64,000 bases of DNA from Paragordius varius. Lineage: Eukaryota; Nematomorpha. Below the pieces are notes generated by a model. That model was given only the letters and a program-made list of their open reading frames with translations, was not told where the DNA came from and did no database searches. How positions within the stretch are numbered: the first letter of the stretch is position 1; each line of letters starts with the position of its first letter. The stretch is taken from positions 7,254,001 to 7,318,000 of the forward strand of contig OZ176051.1 of NCBI GenBank assembly GCA_964247055.1, written 5' to 3'. Positions 1-12,589 of this stretch are shown here, in pieces. Position numbers and translations under genes: made by a program.

Positions 1-774
1 AACAAATATTTATTCATACATTATTATTATTTAATAAATTAATATTGTAATTTCATAATAATAAAAAGAAACCTTATATTAATAGTTTTCGATACATAAA
101 AATATTTGTATCCAGTTTTTATTTGTCATAAAAAAATATATTTTGAAGTCCTGAAAATTTTTATTGGGCAAACATTTTTTCCCGAAACTTCGTTTATTTT
201 AAATTTAACACGCATATAATATCAAGAATTTTCAATTTAATTTCATATTTTAGGGTAATTATATAGTTTTACATTTTTTAATTATTTGCGAAGAAATTAT
301 GTGAGATGTACTTAATTCATTTTTTAATAGAATCCCTGATGTGATCCTATAATAATTCGCTATAAATTTCTAAATAAAAGTATGTATGAAATTTTTTTAC
401 TAAACAAATCCACGATAATAATCATAAAATGATAATCGAAATATATATAATTAATTATTCATATAATCAATATTTTAGCAAAAAAAATAAAATAATTACC
501 ATATTTTTTTACTATATAGTACTAAAGTTGTTTTGTTTCTAAGAGACAACTAACTATCAAATGAATCCCGATCATATAGAAATACGATTCCTACTAAATA
601 TTAGAAACATCCATGTCGCGATATACGTATAAAGCCTTACAAAACTACAATTTTTTGTTTATTATGAATTTTTCAACAAGATCTTACACATATATGAATT
701 ATATCAACCTGATGGATAATATATTATTTTTAAACCGAATGTCAAAATTTTGATTCTGAAAAGATTTGAACCAA
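1..774. other. AT-rich flank, no gene recognised
   Basis: No open frame with protein-like composition on either strand. This stretch should hold the promoter, and possibly an upstream non-coding or signal-peptide exon, of the PDZ gene that follows. No clear TATA box or CpG-rich stretch stands out against the AT background. Confidence 0.5.
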
Positions 775-3682
775 ATGAAGTGCCTAGAAAGCTATGAGAT
801 TTTTGGAATCGTATTTGGATCTGTCCTGGGCACGGCGTTTGTAACATTACTTATCACAACAGTGGTGCTATTGAATCGATGGAAATATCAGAATAAACTG
901 AAAGGTAAGCCAGATTTTTTGCATGTTTCTATCAGACTTTTATTGTATAATATTTATGTAGTATGGAGTGATAAATTTAATTACACTGTTTATCCAAAAA
1001 TATTGGCCTCGATTTAACATTAAACTCGAAATTTTTAAAATTAAAAGTTTTAGATATAGTCCCATGTATTTTATATCATTCGAAAGAGCGTAAAAAACTG
1101 AATCTTTCTAGTGGTATTTAGTTATTTAAATCAGTCTATTATAAAAATTTAGCTTTATATGGTCAAAATTTTTAACCTTTAAATGAGTCATAATATTTTA
1201 TTGACACACTAATTTAAATTGATATAAAATTTAAAAATATCTAAGAAAAGATTTTGGTTTGCTTTTTTATTATTTTACATAGTGAATACTATAATGCATG
1301 GTTATAACTGTAAATTTATTACATAATGCCTATAAACGATCAAGAATATCTTAAACTATATTTCTAGTCTTTATTTGAAATCATAAGCCTTTAAAAGCAA
1401 ATAATTAAAATTGATATGATAGTTTTTAGATAACAAAAAAATAAAAATGGCTGTTTTGAATGACATAAAAGCAATAATTAAGTTGAATCAAAAAAACTTT
1501 CATTGCCATATACACAAAGTTTTAGCTATTTTCATCCATTAGTTTCAAAATATATTCATTACAAATACGCCCTCGCTTCGCGGGTTTGTTGCTTCCTAAC
1601 TCTAATATTAACTAACAATGTAAACGTATACTATGCATTTTATAGAGTATTAATTATGCTTTCATATGATATATAACAAATGGGCATTTGTTGTATATAT
1701 CCAAAGAAAAGCATTCCAAAATTTTGATAAAGAAGGCGCATAATCTTAAAAAATCAAATTATACAAAATTCTTGGGTGTTATAATTATTATTTCTAAAGG
1801 ATAATAAATTTCAGAAAATGCAATAAAAAACTTTAAGGGCAGAAAAATTTCTCTAATTTTATAATATTGGTTCCTTTTGTTTTTTTTTTTTGTATTCTAG
1901 ATAGAACAGGAAGGGCCAATTTTGGTTACCATGATTATAAAAACAGCACCTTAAGAATGGATTCCAATTTTTGTGATGTGGATCATGGTAACATATAACA
2001 TATATATATTTCATTTATCTTACAATGAAAGTTTATAAATATTTGAATAAATGTTTCATAATAACAGTACAAAAAGTCTTATTTACCCCCAATTTTATCA
2101 GGTTGGCATTTATCAAGGAAAATATTGTATTTTCTTTATTATCCAATCTCTTAGAACAGTGTTGGATCTAAAAATAATTTTTATAATGACAATAAATTGT
2201 AAGATTTCGCCTGTCCCATACATATTTTAGTGTTGCAATATGTGAATGATTTTTCTTTTTGCCAATTACAGATTTGGAAAATGGGGATCAAACACAACAA
2301 GTAAAAAAATTATTTTCGTTAAACTAATATTTTTACCTTTTTATTGATAAAGATTAAATTTTCATTTTCCAAACATACTATAATAAATTACCAATGGTTA
2401 TTTTATTCCATATGGAATTGTAAAAATTTACTTTTTCAAACATATCTAGGGAGATGACATCCAACTTCCGAATGAAACATCGAATAAATTAAAACGGTTA
2501 TCAAAGGCATCCATATCTTTCACGAATGCATCCAAAAAATTTTGGCCTACGGAACCAAATAAAGTGAGTAAAAATTATTAGAATCAAAATTTACAAAATA
2601 TTTTATTTACATAGTTAAATTTTTTATTTTGTAACACATTTTTATATTTTTTATAGGTAAATAAAATAATTCGGGTATCGCTAAAAAGTCAAGATATAAC
2701 CGGTTTGGGTTTTAACATTTGTGGGAACGTTAAAGAAGGGATCTACATCAAAGAGGTCCTTAATAGAGGTCCTGCCAAAGAGAGCGGGAATGTAAATGCA
2801 GGTTACACTTTATATAATTAGGAATTTATTTTAACAACAAATGATTAATTTTTTTAACACTTGTTTTAATTGCGCACTAAAAGGGGATAAGATTTTGTCA
2901 TTGACCATATACTTCAACAAGATGATGTATGAAGACGCCTTAACCATACTAAGTTATGCGTCGCCCTATGAGATATCTATGGAGTTGTTAAAAGAAAACA
3001 CCACATATCAGGAAACAGAGATTTTACCGCTTAAAAATGGTGGTAGAGATATAGCAACAAGTTTATGGCCTTCAAATATTGTTCATGCCAGGTCAAATTC
3101 TCATGATGGTACACAGTATTCCTCGTCAATGGCTAATTCCATTCAGCTAAACCCTTTTATCACATCACATGCTAATGGGTTAAATACTTCATCCTACAAG
3201 AAAATAAATACTCAATTTGCTGGTCATCCATATCAGGGGGAAGATCAAAATGATGCCATACGGTTAAACTATGACATTTTGCTTCCTTTTGATTTGGAAA
3301 GCACAACGGGGCAAAACAATCCCGGATTTGGCAGGTAAGACTCAATATATCATTTACACCCTTGAACAATTTAAATTTACTTAATTTCGAATTGACCCTA
3401 AATATAAATTATGTGTTTTCGGGTTAATATAACTCTCCATTATCATGAATCCCTCTTTAACATTGTTTATTATTTTTTCAGTATTATATTAATAAACGAA
3501 ATTATATTTTTTAAAAATATAAAAAAATATAAATAATTTATAATATTCAACTACGCATAATTTATTTTGCGAGGGTGAATTTGAAGTGGAAATGGTATAT
3601 ATAACTTGTATAACATGCATAATTTTGTATAATTTATCATAATATTTATTTAGTAACCTATAATATTTGTTTTTTTACAGCT

Positions 3683-3719
<37 letters not shown>

Positions 3720-6643
3720 TTAGTCATGAGATACCCACTAAACTATACCGGGCGAGCATGATCAGTGATTTGAGAAATTTGGGAGATACCAATTCTAATA
3801 CTTCTCACACAAAATATCCGCAGTTAAACATGGAAGAACCTGTTATAAAAGCCACACCAATTAATCTTAAAGCAGCTCTTACTGAATTTATAAAATGGCT
3901 CAAAATTAATAAGAATATTGATTTGTCAACCGTTAACAATAAATGTTTCATACAGAATGATGTGCAATCAAATCCTTGCTTACTGCCCACAAACTTGCAA
4001 ATTATGACTAGCGAAGTAGAAAAGAAATCCGATATGCTTGAAAATCCAGTAAAATATGATACCAATGGTAAAAAAATTCATAAAAATTCAACATCAGCCG
4101 TTTTACATAAAATACGACAATCTGGTTGGCAAACTGCGTTATTGAAAGCACCTACAACCGAAAATATACCGTACGATGTTATTAACAAAGAAATTAATTT
4201 CAACCCTACACACCAGGTCAATAAGGTTGATCGGAAAAAGAGATTCGCTTCTCTCTCTGACATTTTGGAGCAAAGAGTTGTCGGGGTCAAGACTCATTTT
4301 AAAAAACGGTTAAGTAATTTCGAATTACAAACGCTCAAGCATCCCTTATCAAAATTCTTTTCATCGTATGGCCATGTTCCACATAGTATTGATGTAGATA
4401 CCTTGAAACCTTCCAAGTATTATAGCACAAACGATATCAATCAGCCATTTAGGCGAAATCATATTGCACCTGTCAATAATAAAGAGCAGAATGGTCGTAA
4501 TTTAGAGAGATCATTTGATTTTTTGGCACACATAGATGTAAGCAGCCATAATAAAGTGTCTAAAGCTAATTCTTTTGCGGTACATGAAGAACAATCCTTG
4601 ACGGATAGTATTAAACGGGCTAAATATTTACACAGATATTCCAACATCTTGGATTATATTGATAGGGAAACTATGTGTTTTGCAAACAATGAATTCCCAA
4701 AATGTCTCGATTATAAGATTAAAACAAACGATAAAAATAAAATGGATTTTTGTGGAACAACGAAGGAAAAAGTTATCGATAAGAATGGAAAGTCAAGCTT
4801 CTCTATCAAAAAGTAAAAAGATTGATTATATTAAGAATTTATATATATGCAATATTTTAATGGACTAAAATACCCAGAAAAAACCGAAATTTTATAACAT
4901 TTATTAATTTGTCAATCCATTTATATTGAAATAATATTTGATAATTTGATTATATATACAACTTTTAGCGACACGCAAAAGAAAGGTTCTAACCAACAAA
5001 ATTGCATTAACGTTAACAATGATGACACCAAATCTGTACATTCTTTCTTGGATGAAACTCTTCAAAGTTTTGATCGTTTATGGGCAGCCAAAAATGGCTT
5101 AAAGCGTAATGCGTCCATGTCTAGTTTACCCCAAAACTCTAACAAAACTGAGAAAGAAGTAATTTAAGAAAATACAAATTTAAATTTATTTTTATAATTA
5201 TTATACAACGATGGTCAATCCGATAGTGATCAATTTTAATTTTTAACAACTAAGTATTTATTTTTGTTTTAGCCACAAACAAATGGTTCAATTAATACGA
5301 TGCCCAACAATACTCCAGTAAACTTGGAAAACGCAAATAAAACTTTAATTAATACACCTAATATAAGTTCGGAAGAAAATAGCACCTCCAACTTTTACTT
5401 CAATGAAACGCCTGCCTGCAAAACTCAGGGACAACTTAAGCCATGGTTTCTAGTTAACAAACAAAACAACAAATCTTCGGAGCCAAAACCGTATCATGCC
5501 AACTATTTTTACGATTACATTGGTAATATGTTTCCATCTGCTGCTGAAAAGGATTCCAAACCTAAAAAATCTGGAGATTTACCAGACGTCGTATTAGACA
5601 CCTCCACTGATATGAGTATAAAAGAAGTTAAAAATGACAACAAAATGCACCCGGTGAAAACAAAGTCTAAACAAATTGGTGCGATCAACCATAGGTCTCA
5701 CGTCCCAAATCTCACACATGATAAAGACCTTAATTCATCAATTTATCTTTCCTCAAATGTTTCAACTTTAAGTGATTTGTTGGAACGTAGGCTAGATGTC
5801 CCATTGACTAATCTCAATTATCTCGACAATAAAAATAAAATTAAACCCTTTACGTCATTGCATAAAAATTTGGGTTCCAAAATATCAAAACATTTATACC
5901 CGGAGGGGGACATGAATCGAAATCAATACTTATTGGTTCAAGGAGAATATAAACCAAAGGAATTGATAAATGATCATGTTAAAGAGTTTCATAATACCTA
6001 TCATACTAAGCATTGGAGTGAAACATCACCACATAATTGTCGATTAAATGAACCAAACAATGTAATTATCCCAAAAAATGATATTCATTTAAAAAATGTT
6101 TGTTTACAAAACAAAACTACAAGCGTTAAAGCATCCGCTGTGCAAAACGAATACATAAAAAAGCCGAATAAACCCAGGAAAATTAATACTAATATTCTGT
6201 ATCATCCATCCCATCATGATTTTACCGTGCGCAATTCTTCACGCTTGGCGAGTCAAAGAAAGGCATCGTTTAAAGATATTAGAAAACCTAAAATATCAAA
6301 AGCAATTCAACATCCTCAGGCACACAAAAAAATTAGCAATAAAGTGGAAAACGCTAACGCTCATAACATATATATGGAAAAGGGTGGCTTTGCTGATAAT
6401 AGTAAATCTACTACTAAGCGACGTCGTAAAAATGTTGAGAATATATATTTTGAAAATGATAAATTGTTAGGAGATAAACATGGTGCCCCTTTGTACTCAT
6501 ATATTGAAGGCGTCCCTGATTATGATCCCTTGCCTAACAATTCAAATTCCTACCAACTCAAAAACAATTCTTTTGATATTATATCACCATCATCAATCAA
6601 ACCTTCAAAAACACGCTACAAAATTGATAACTATATTAACTGA
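775..6643 (+). CDS. Single-pass membrane protein with one AHNAK/periaxin-type PDZ domain
   Basis: Nine exons join in frame to about 1,201 aa: 775-904, 1901-1987, 2272-2300, 2450-2563, 2657-2801, 2884-3334, 3724-4812, 4969-5158, 5273-6643. All junctions are GT-AG and keep phase. Residues ~9-35 are a hydrophobic membrane segment followed by RWKYQNK, which suggests a very short outside end and a cytoplasmic tail. A PDZ domain lies at ~124-205 with the carboxylate-loop motif GLGF (136-139). Its second half, GDKILSL...YEDALTIL...PYEISMEL, resembles the PDZ of vertebrate periaxin and AHNAK (EGDQLLSA...YEDAL...PYKVSF). The remaining ~1,000 residues are polar, Asn/Lys/Ser-rich and probably disordered. 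A short motif recurs in the tail: SLSDILEQR near 496 and TLSDLLERR near 909. The ATG at 775 is the first in frame, but an upstream exon is possible. AATAAA follows at 6691. Function is inferred only: a membrane-anchored cortical scaffold. Confidence 0.8.
905..1900 (+). other. First intron of the PDZ gene (996 bp)
   Basis: Non-coding AT-rich intron. The only compositional outlier is a short GC-rich patch at about 1568-1600 (CCTCGCTTCGCGGG), reminiscent of the GC-rich head of the dispersed repeat at 7,999, but too short to assign. Confidence 0.5.
3345..3602. mobile_element. MITE family A, copy 1 (in a PDZ-gene intron)
   Basis: Begins ten bases after the splice donor at 3335. It has the family ends (ATATACCATTTACA-like at the left, its inverse at the right) around an AT-rich core containing AAATTATGTGTTTTCGGG, with CACCCTTGAACAATT-type subrepeats inside the ends. 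Six further copies with the same layout lie at 22.3, 24.6, 29.1, 42.1, 53.9 and 58.2 kb. There is no coding capacity, so it is a non-autonomous inverted-repeat element. Confidence 0.7.
3688..3722. repeat. (TA)n microsatellite
   Basis: Simple TA repeat that runs straight into the splice acceptor TTTAG at 3719-3723 of the PDZ gene, so it replaces the usual polypyrimidine tract there. Confidence 0.8.
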
Positions 6644-7439
6644 ATTAATCTCTCTATTGAATGTATTGAAACAATGGCAATCAGATATGCAATAAATTAT
6701 TTAAACCTTTATGTTTTAAAAGAACACAGTATAGGTGTGGGTATCTTATCCCATAGGCTTAGATTTTCCTTAAAATATGATACAAAAAGTATTTGACTAA
6801 AAAAGAAGTTAACATTATATTTATTTATTTAATAAAAAGTTTTAATCTTTAAAAGTGTATACAATTTGGACAAACAGCTGATTCCGAAAATATATAATTA
6901 CCGAATATTTGCTGCAAACATGTTTTATACGACAGTAGCGATCTAGATCTAGTAAAATATTTGGCGGCAAAATGTTTGCGATGGATATTTTTTCTTAAGT
7001 TTAATTATTTTAAAAATATGCACGCAAAAGAGAGAATGGATGTTTTTAAAATCGGATAAATATTATGGTTGTTTTTAAAATAGTTTAATTTTTCTGTAAT
7101 ATTACTTTAAAATGTATTGAATCGTTCAAATAAATGCTTTAAATACTTCTTTACCTTTGTGATATTCCATTCAGAGCACAAATATAGGGCCATGAATTCT
7201 ATGGCCTATTAGGTATATTTTCTAAAAAAGATATTCTTACAAAATTCATAATAATTTCTTAGTTAGGCGCAACTAACGGGTAAATTATTATATAAAAGTT
7301 ACCATAAAAGTATAATATTTAGACAGCAAAGTTTGGATACTTTGTTACTTTTATAGCATCTATTTTTGAACTCTCTAAATTTAGGCTCTAGAGATTACAA
7401 AACATTTTATCTGAGTACAATATGGCATCGTGGGATATA
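6644..7439. other. Intergenic, no gene recognised
   Basis: Holds the AATAAA signal (6691-6696) of the PDZ gene and AT-rich sequence. No conserved reading frame is seen on either strand. Confidence 0.5.
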
Positions 7440-7900
7440 AAAAATATTCTGTTGATATATATTCTGATAGAAAAATGTACCGATTGCGCACACTTGGTTT
7501 AGAGCTAGATGCTTCATTTCAAAACATATCAATGAAATATATCGTAAACGACATATACTAAAATTAAAAGAATATTTTTATAAAATTCAAATTTTAATGG
7601 TGGGCTACGAAAGTTTCAATGGGCTAGCTCCCTTAAAATAAACCTAAGAATCCCGAGATTGCGCAATAAAAATAAATATATACTAAAGTTTGACATCAAA
7701 ATTTTTTTTGAAATAACAGATATTATATTAAAAAATTTATTTAAAAAAATTTGTTTAAGCGTAATTCATATTTTAAGGCATGATGGAAGTGCCATAAAAA
7801 CGCTTTAATATTTTATAAAAACACTTCTTGTATTATACGATGATGCCAGTTTAATTTAAAGGTTCGTTTGCTTTTAAATTTGGGTGAATTTTCGTAAAAA
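7440..7900. repeat. Repeat family X, copy 1
   Basis: Shares ordered blocks with the copies at 10.1, 10.6, 11.1 and 25.1 kb: TATATATTCTGATAGAAAAT near the start, then 'atatcactaaaatatata'-like, 'tgggctctgaaagtccc'-like, 'tccgagattgtgcaataa'-like, and finally 'gcatgatggaaacg'-like followed by 'ataaaaacgcttt'. It is non-coding and diverged from the other copies. No terminal repeat is clear in this copy. Confidence 0.55.
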
Positions 7901-7998
7901 TAACAAAAGTTTAAAAACAAACGAATATTTTATTCAAAATTCTGAGGTGTTACAAATGTTCAGTACCATCGAATTATGGAATTTTGTTTTTATAACAT

Positions 7999-10048
7999 AC
8001 TAGCTGGCCCTGTCACGCTTCGCTGCGACGTAGTATCACCGATAATTCTTCTTAATAACTTGCGATAAATAGAGGTAATGGATATAAAAAATAATAATAA
8101 TATAAAGTCTTTAAGTATTCTTTTACGGGTTTTTGCATAGGCTTAATATTCGGAATTGACCATATTTAAACTGTACCTTATGAAAGTTAATAATCAACTA
8201 TCATTGGATTTAATTTAAGATTTTCGTTTTACTAAATTATGGTTAAAATTTTATTTTGAAATTGTGTTCACACTGCTGGGATCAAGGGATATAAAAAGTA
8301 ACTCACTTTTGGTCCCTTTTAAAGGAAAGAATATACAAATTTGCCATAAATGTATTTACTGAACTCGTTTGGTGACTCAGTTTTAAAAGGGTTGACCCCT
8401 ACCCATAAGCCTATATGGAAAAAGCGCTGAATTTAATTCTTTACCTTTATAGGGCAAATATTTGGAATCATCTATGATACCATCGCCTCATGGGTTATTC
8501 CAAAAAATACCTCAACAGTAAATAATCGTTATATGATGGCGTATTTTTAGGGCATAAAGACCCAAATTAACCTGATTAAAAAACGCCTGAACTTTTTTAT
8601 CTAGTTACGGGTAATATTTCAAGCTTTTAATGCACTCATATGGCTTCATAAATTGTCTGTAAATTGGCTCCAAAACAACGCAATTTCTATATAGTGACGC
8701 AGTTTTTCGGGTAGTCTTTTACCCAGGGGCAGGTATAAAAAAAGTATTAAGCAAACTTATGCCTTTATATGGGGAATATCTGGAATTATCATGGATTCCA
8801 TATGTTCCTATTAGACACATAGGTTTTCTGAAATTTGGCTCCAAAGGCATGCTGTATCGATATGGTGTCGCAGTTTTATGCGGGTAACCCCCTAATCAGG
8901 GGCGAAACAAAAAACGCTCGATTAAAATTTTTGCCTTAAACCGGGTAATACCTGGAATCATGACTGATTCCATATGCTCTAGTGGGATTTTCGAAAAATT
9001 GCCTTAAAACCAAAAAGTCATTCTATGGAGGCGCATTTTTCAGGGCAAGAGCCTAATTAAGGGGTAATTTAATAAAACCGCTCTACTTAAATTTTTACCT
9101 TTTTACGGATAATATTTCAAGCCCTTATTAAACTCATATGGCCTGATAAATTTTAATTTGGCTCCAAAGTCACTCTGTATCGATATTGTGGCGCAGCTGT
9201 TGGCGGGTAGCCGCCTACCCAGAGGTCAATATAAAAAAGACGTTCAAAAAAATTTTGCCCTATAGGGGAATGCCTGGAATTATCATTCATTGCATATGTT
9301 CTTAATAGTTTTTGGAAGAATGGCTTTAAAACTAAATAATAATTCAATGATAGCGCATTTTTTTGGGCGTAAAGGGCCTATTTAACGGCTAATTTAAAAA
9401 AACCGCACAATCTAAATTTTGCCTTGTCGGGTAATATTTTAAGCAGCTATTAAACTCATATGGCCTGATATGTTGTCTTAAATTTGCCTCAAAGGCACGG
9501 TTTTTCGATATGATGGGTCAGTTTTTAGCGGGTATCTCCTTACCCAGCAGCCATAATCAAAGAAACGCTTGGCTAAAATTTTTGCGTTTTAACAGAGAAT
9601 ACCTGGAATCCTTATTGAATTTTTACGGTCTCATACTTTGGGCGAAAAATAGATTCAAAAAATTATTTTTGTGAACTTTGTTTTTTGAAAAAATGGCATT
9701 TTACGGGGGGAGCGGGTAAAAAGAGGGCCTAAATTAAAAAAGCTAGCCGACTATGTTCGGCACAATCGATAATAAGTAAAAAAATATATTTGAAAACGAA
9801 TGGTCCAACACATTTTCCGGAAAATTGTCTCAAAGACACGATTTTTGTGGACTTGTGTTCTCAAAAAACCCGTTTTTTACACGGGGTGGGCCCGAACTGG
9901 GGGCCTAATTCAAAAAAGGGCGAAGCTATAGTCGCGGCAGTCATTAATGATTATATTTTTTCGATATTTGGATTTGAATGCGTCTACCGGTTTTCCGGAA
10001 ACAGTTCACAAAGCCAGCATTTTCCATTTTTATGAATATATAGATTAA
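7999..10048. repeat. Dispersed repeat family Y, long copy
   Basis: Starts ATACTAGCTGGCCC followed by a GC-rich head (CGCTTCGCTGCGACG) and ends TTTTTATGAATATATAGATTA. The right ~400 bp (9,640-10,048), including the blocks ACGGGGGGAGCGGGTAAAAA and ACACGGGGTGGGCCCGAACT, is closely repeated at 28,700-29,102 in a shorter copy. The two copies share both ends but differ in the middle, where this one carries a ~1.35-kb tandem array. Base composition is distinctly richer in GC than its surroundings. No convincing reading frame is present. It is a non-autonomous interspersed element of unknown class. Confidence 0.7.
8290..9640. repeat. Degenerate ~160-bp tandem array with two alternating subtypes
   Basis: Eight related blocks begin near 8447, 8597, 8757, 8935, 9107, 9257, 9423 and 9586. 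Most read roughly 'cctttatagggaatatctggaatcat...attccatatg' (type A) or 'cgggtaatatttcaagc...ttaaactcatatggcctga' (type B). In order they are A,B,A,A,B,A,B,A, so a ~320-bp higher-order unit is partly preserved. Between them recur 'ggctccaaa', 'gcgggta(g/a)' and 'acccaggggc'. Identity is imperfect, so the array is old. Confidence 0.6.
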
Positions 10049-10079
10049 AGGGTTCCGTTCCATTATTCCTCAAATTAGT

Positions 10080-11450
10080 ATGAAGTACGCCTCAAATAAA
10101 TTTTGCTATAAATTATTTTTAGTAAACTACCATTTTTCAGAAAAAAACTTTTTTCGATGTCAAAATTTAGCATATATTAAATAAATTTATCGCAAAATTT
10201 CGGTATTTTGCGTTTATCTTTAACGGAATTAACCCATGGCGAAAAAATTGGACTTACGAATCTGACATCTAGAATCAGAAATTTAAAATACTGTTTTCTT
10301 TTTATATGTAGTCTAACACATATTTTAGTGTTTTTTGTAAAGCATTTAGGCTTCACCCGAAAAATTTAATTAAAATATGGCCCAAATTTTGCCATTTTTA
10401 TGGAGCAGTTGCGACATATAACTTTATCATTCGTAAGGGTAAAACAAAGCGCACCCTAATAATTCTTATACTTCCTATAATTATATATATATCCACCAAA
10501 TTTTGAATGTAAAACATTTAAATTAAAATTCGGTTCAGATTAAATTAAGAAAAAGTATTTTTATAATATTTCAAACTGTTTTTATACTGTTTCCATCATG
10601 TAAAAACAACATGAAGCCCCCTTCAGCAAAATTTTGCCAAAAATAGCATTTTCCCAACAGTATGCATATTTTAAATATTTTTTTAATGTCAAAATTTAGC
10701 ATGTATTCAAAAAAAATTTGCGAAATCCCGGCATTTTTACCTTGTTTTTTAAAGCACTAGCCCGTTTATGAAGAACAAAAATTGGGACTTTCGGAGCCTA
10801 GATCTATAAATTAAAATACTATATATGTTTTGCTTTTTATAGTTTATGACATATTTTAGTGATATTTTTCGAAAAAAAACATTTAGCATAATGTGACCAT
10901 ATATTTTGAACTTTGACGCAGTACTTTACATGTTATTAACCATCGGTGTAGTCGTATATCACACAGTTTCCACAAAAAAATACCCAGATCAAATATATAT
11001 ATTCTGATAGGAAAATATCAGGATTTATGATGGTCTTGGTTCTAACCTTTACGAGTTATTAAAGAAAGTTAATTACACTTTTGTGGTAAGTGCTCCGCAT
11101 AAAAGTGCAAAGGGCGCAATTTCAATGCTTTATTACAAAAAATATCACTAAAATATATAAACTACATTAAAAAGCAAAACAATATTTTTAAAAAATTTTA
11201 AATTTTTAGATGTGGGCTCTGAAAGTCCCAAATTTTTTGGCTCTTTTAAAATGGACTGTAAAATAAACACAAAATTTCCGACATTGTGCAATAATTTATA
11301 TATACTTAGTTTTGATATCAATTAAATATATTTTAAAAAAATGTATGCTTTTAAAAATTTAATTTTTAGCAAAATTTTGTTGAAGCATACTCATATTATT
11401 TTCAGCATGATGGAAACGATATAAACGGTTGAGATGTTATAAAACTTTTA
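10080..11450. repeat. Repeat family X, three copies including an inverted pair
   Basis: Copies at about 10,080-10,400 and 10,600-10,880 run in one direction; the copy at about 11,040-11,450 runs in the other. The last two form a fold-back around 10,900-11,030. Blocks used: 'aaattgggactttcggagcc' and 'gttttgctttttatag' at 10,770-10,845, against 'gctctgaaagtcccaaattt' and 'taaaaagcaaaac' at 11,190-11,260. A further partial copy lies at about 11,640-11,760. Confidence 0.6.
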
Positions 11451-11471
11451 TATATATATATATATATATAA
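11449..11471. repeat. (TA)n microsatellite
   Basis: Simple TA run at the outer end of the family X fold-back. Confidence 0.7.
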
Positions 11472-12057
11472 TTAGATAATGCTAAATATTTTTCTCACTC
11501 AGAATTTTGATTAAAATATTCGTTCGATTTGAAATTTATGTTAAATAAAATTGTAATTTTTACAAAATTCACCAAAATTTGCAAGAAACAAACCTTTGAA
11601 TTAAAATTCTTAACCTATAGTAATGTGTAACATCATTGTATTTAGAAAAAGGGTTTTATTATATCTTAAAGCGTTATACCGTTTTCATCATGATTCAAAA
11701 TAGTTTGTAGTACGCTTCAACTAAATATCTCAAATTTGTTTGTGCAAAAAAATAAGAAAACTAATAAAAATTAAAGTTTAAAAAAAATTAAAAAATAATA
11801 TACCTCCCGCCTAATGAGTATAGAAAACGTAAAAAACTCTTAATTTTTTATTGCGAAAAATATTTCGAAATCATTGCCAAATATATAATAAATTCTAAAT
11901 AATACTTTACGGTAATAACAATTTTTACAATTTTCCGTACAATAATTATAACAAAAAATGAACTTTCTAAACCTGGTCAAACATTTATTAAAATATCATA
12001 AATTAATTTTATATATTTTAAATTTTGAGGCACTTCTTTTTGCGGAAGCCCTGAGTG

Positions 12058-12116
12058 AAAGAGCCATTAGCCTAAATCTTACGGTAAGAGCCATTAGCCT
12101 AAATCTAACGGTGTGA
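12058..12116. repeat. Short tandem duplication
   Basis: The block AAGAGCCATTAGCCTAAATC with its following TNACGGT occurs twice, about 30 bp apart (12,058 and 12,086). The downstream sequence to 12,170 is more GC-rich than average but not recognisable. Confidence 0.6.
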
Positions 12117-12589
12117 AGTCCGAGCTTATAGTTTCGCCACTGCGCGAAAAGCTGAAATCCCTTTTATGTATAATTCGAGCAGAAAATAAAATATCAACCA
12201 ATTAAAAATAGGCTAATCTTAGTTTTTTACCGCAAATTTTTTGCAACTTATGGGGTTATTTTTACAGAGGGTATTATATTAAATTCTAAAATAATTTTTT
12301 TAAAAAACAAAAGGTAATTAAATTATATTTAAAAAAAATTATTTTTTTTTAATTTTAAAAAGCAGTACAAAAGTGGGCGCAGTACAGTCGCAGTTTTTTT
12401 CTGAAAACCCAGTACTGTACTGCCAAAAACAGCCTATCTGGTCACATTAATTTAGCATCATTTTTTTTATTATAGATGTGGTCCTATTTCTCCATTTTCT
12501 GATATGCAGCCTCGTAAAGGCCCAAAACAAAAACACCATAATAAACCTGATACTATTTCTATCATATAAATATATTTTATCAAGATATT

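Noticed and set aside
9790-10035. 81-codon open frame (and 28,863-29,168)
   Set aside because: Both lie in family Y repeats; the frames differ between copies, so no selection for protein is seen.
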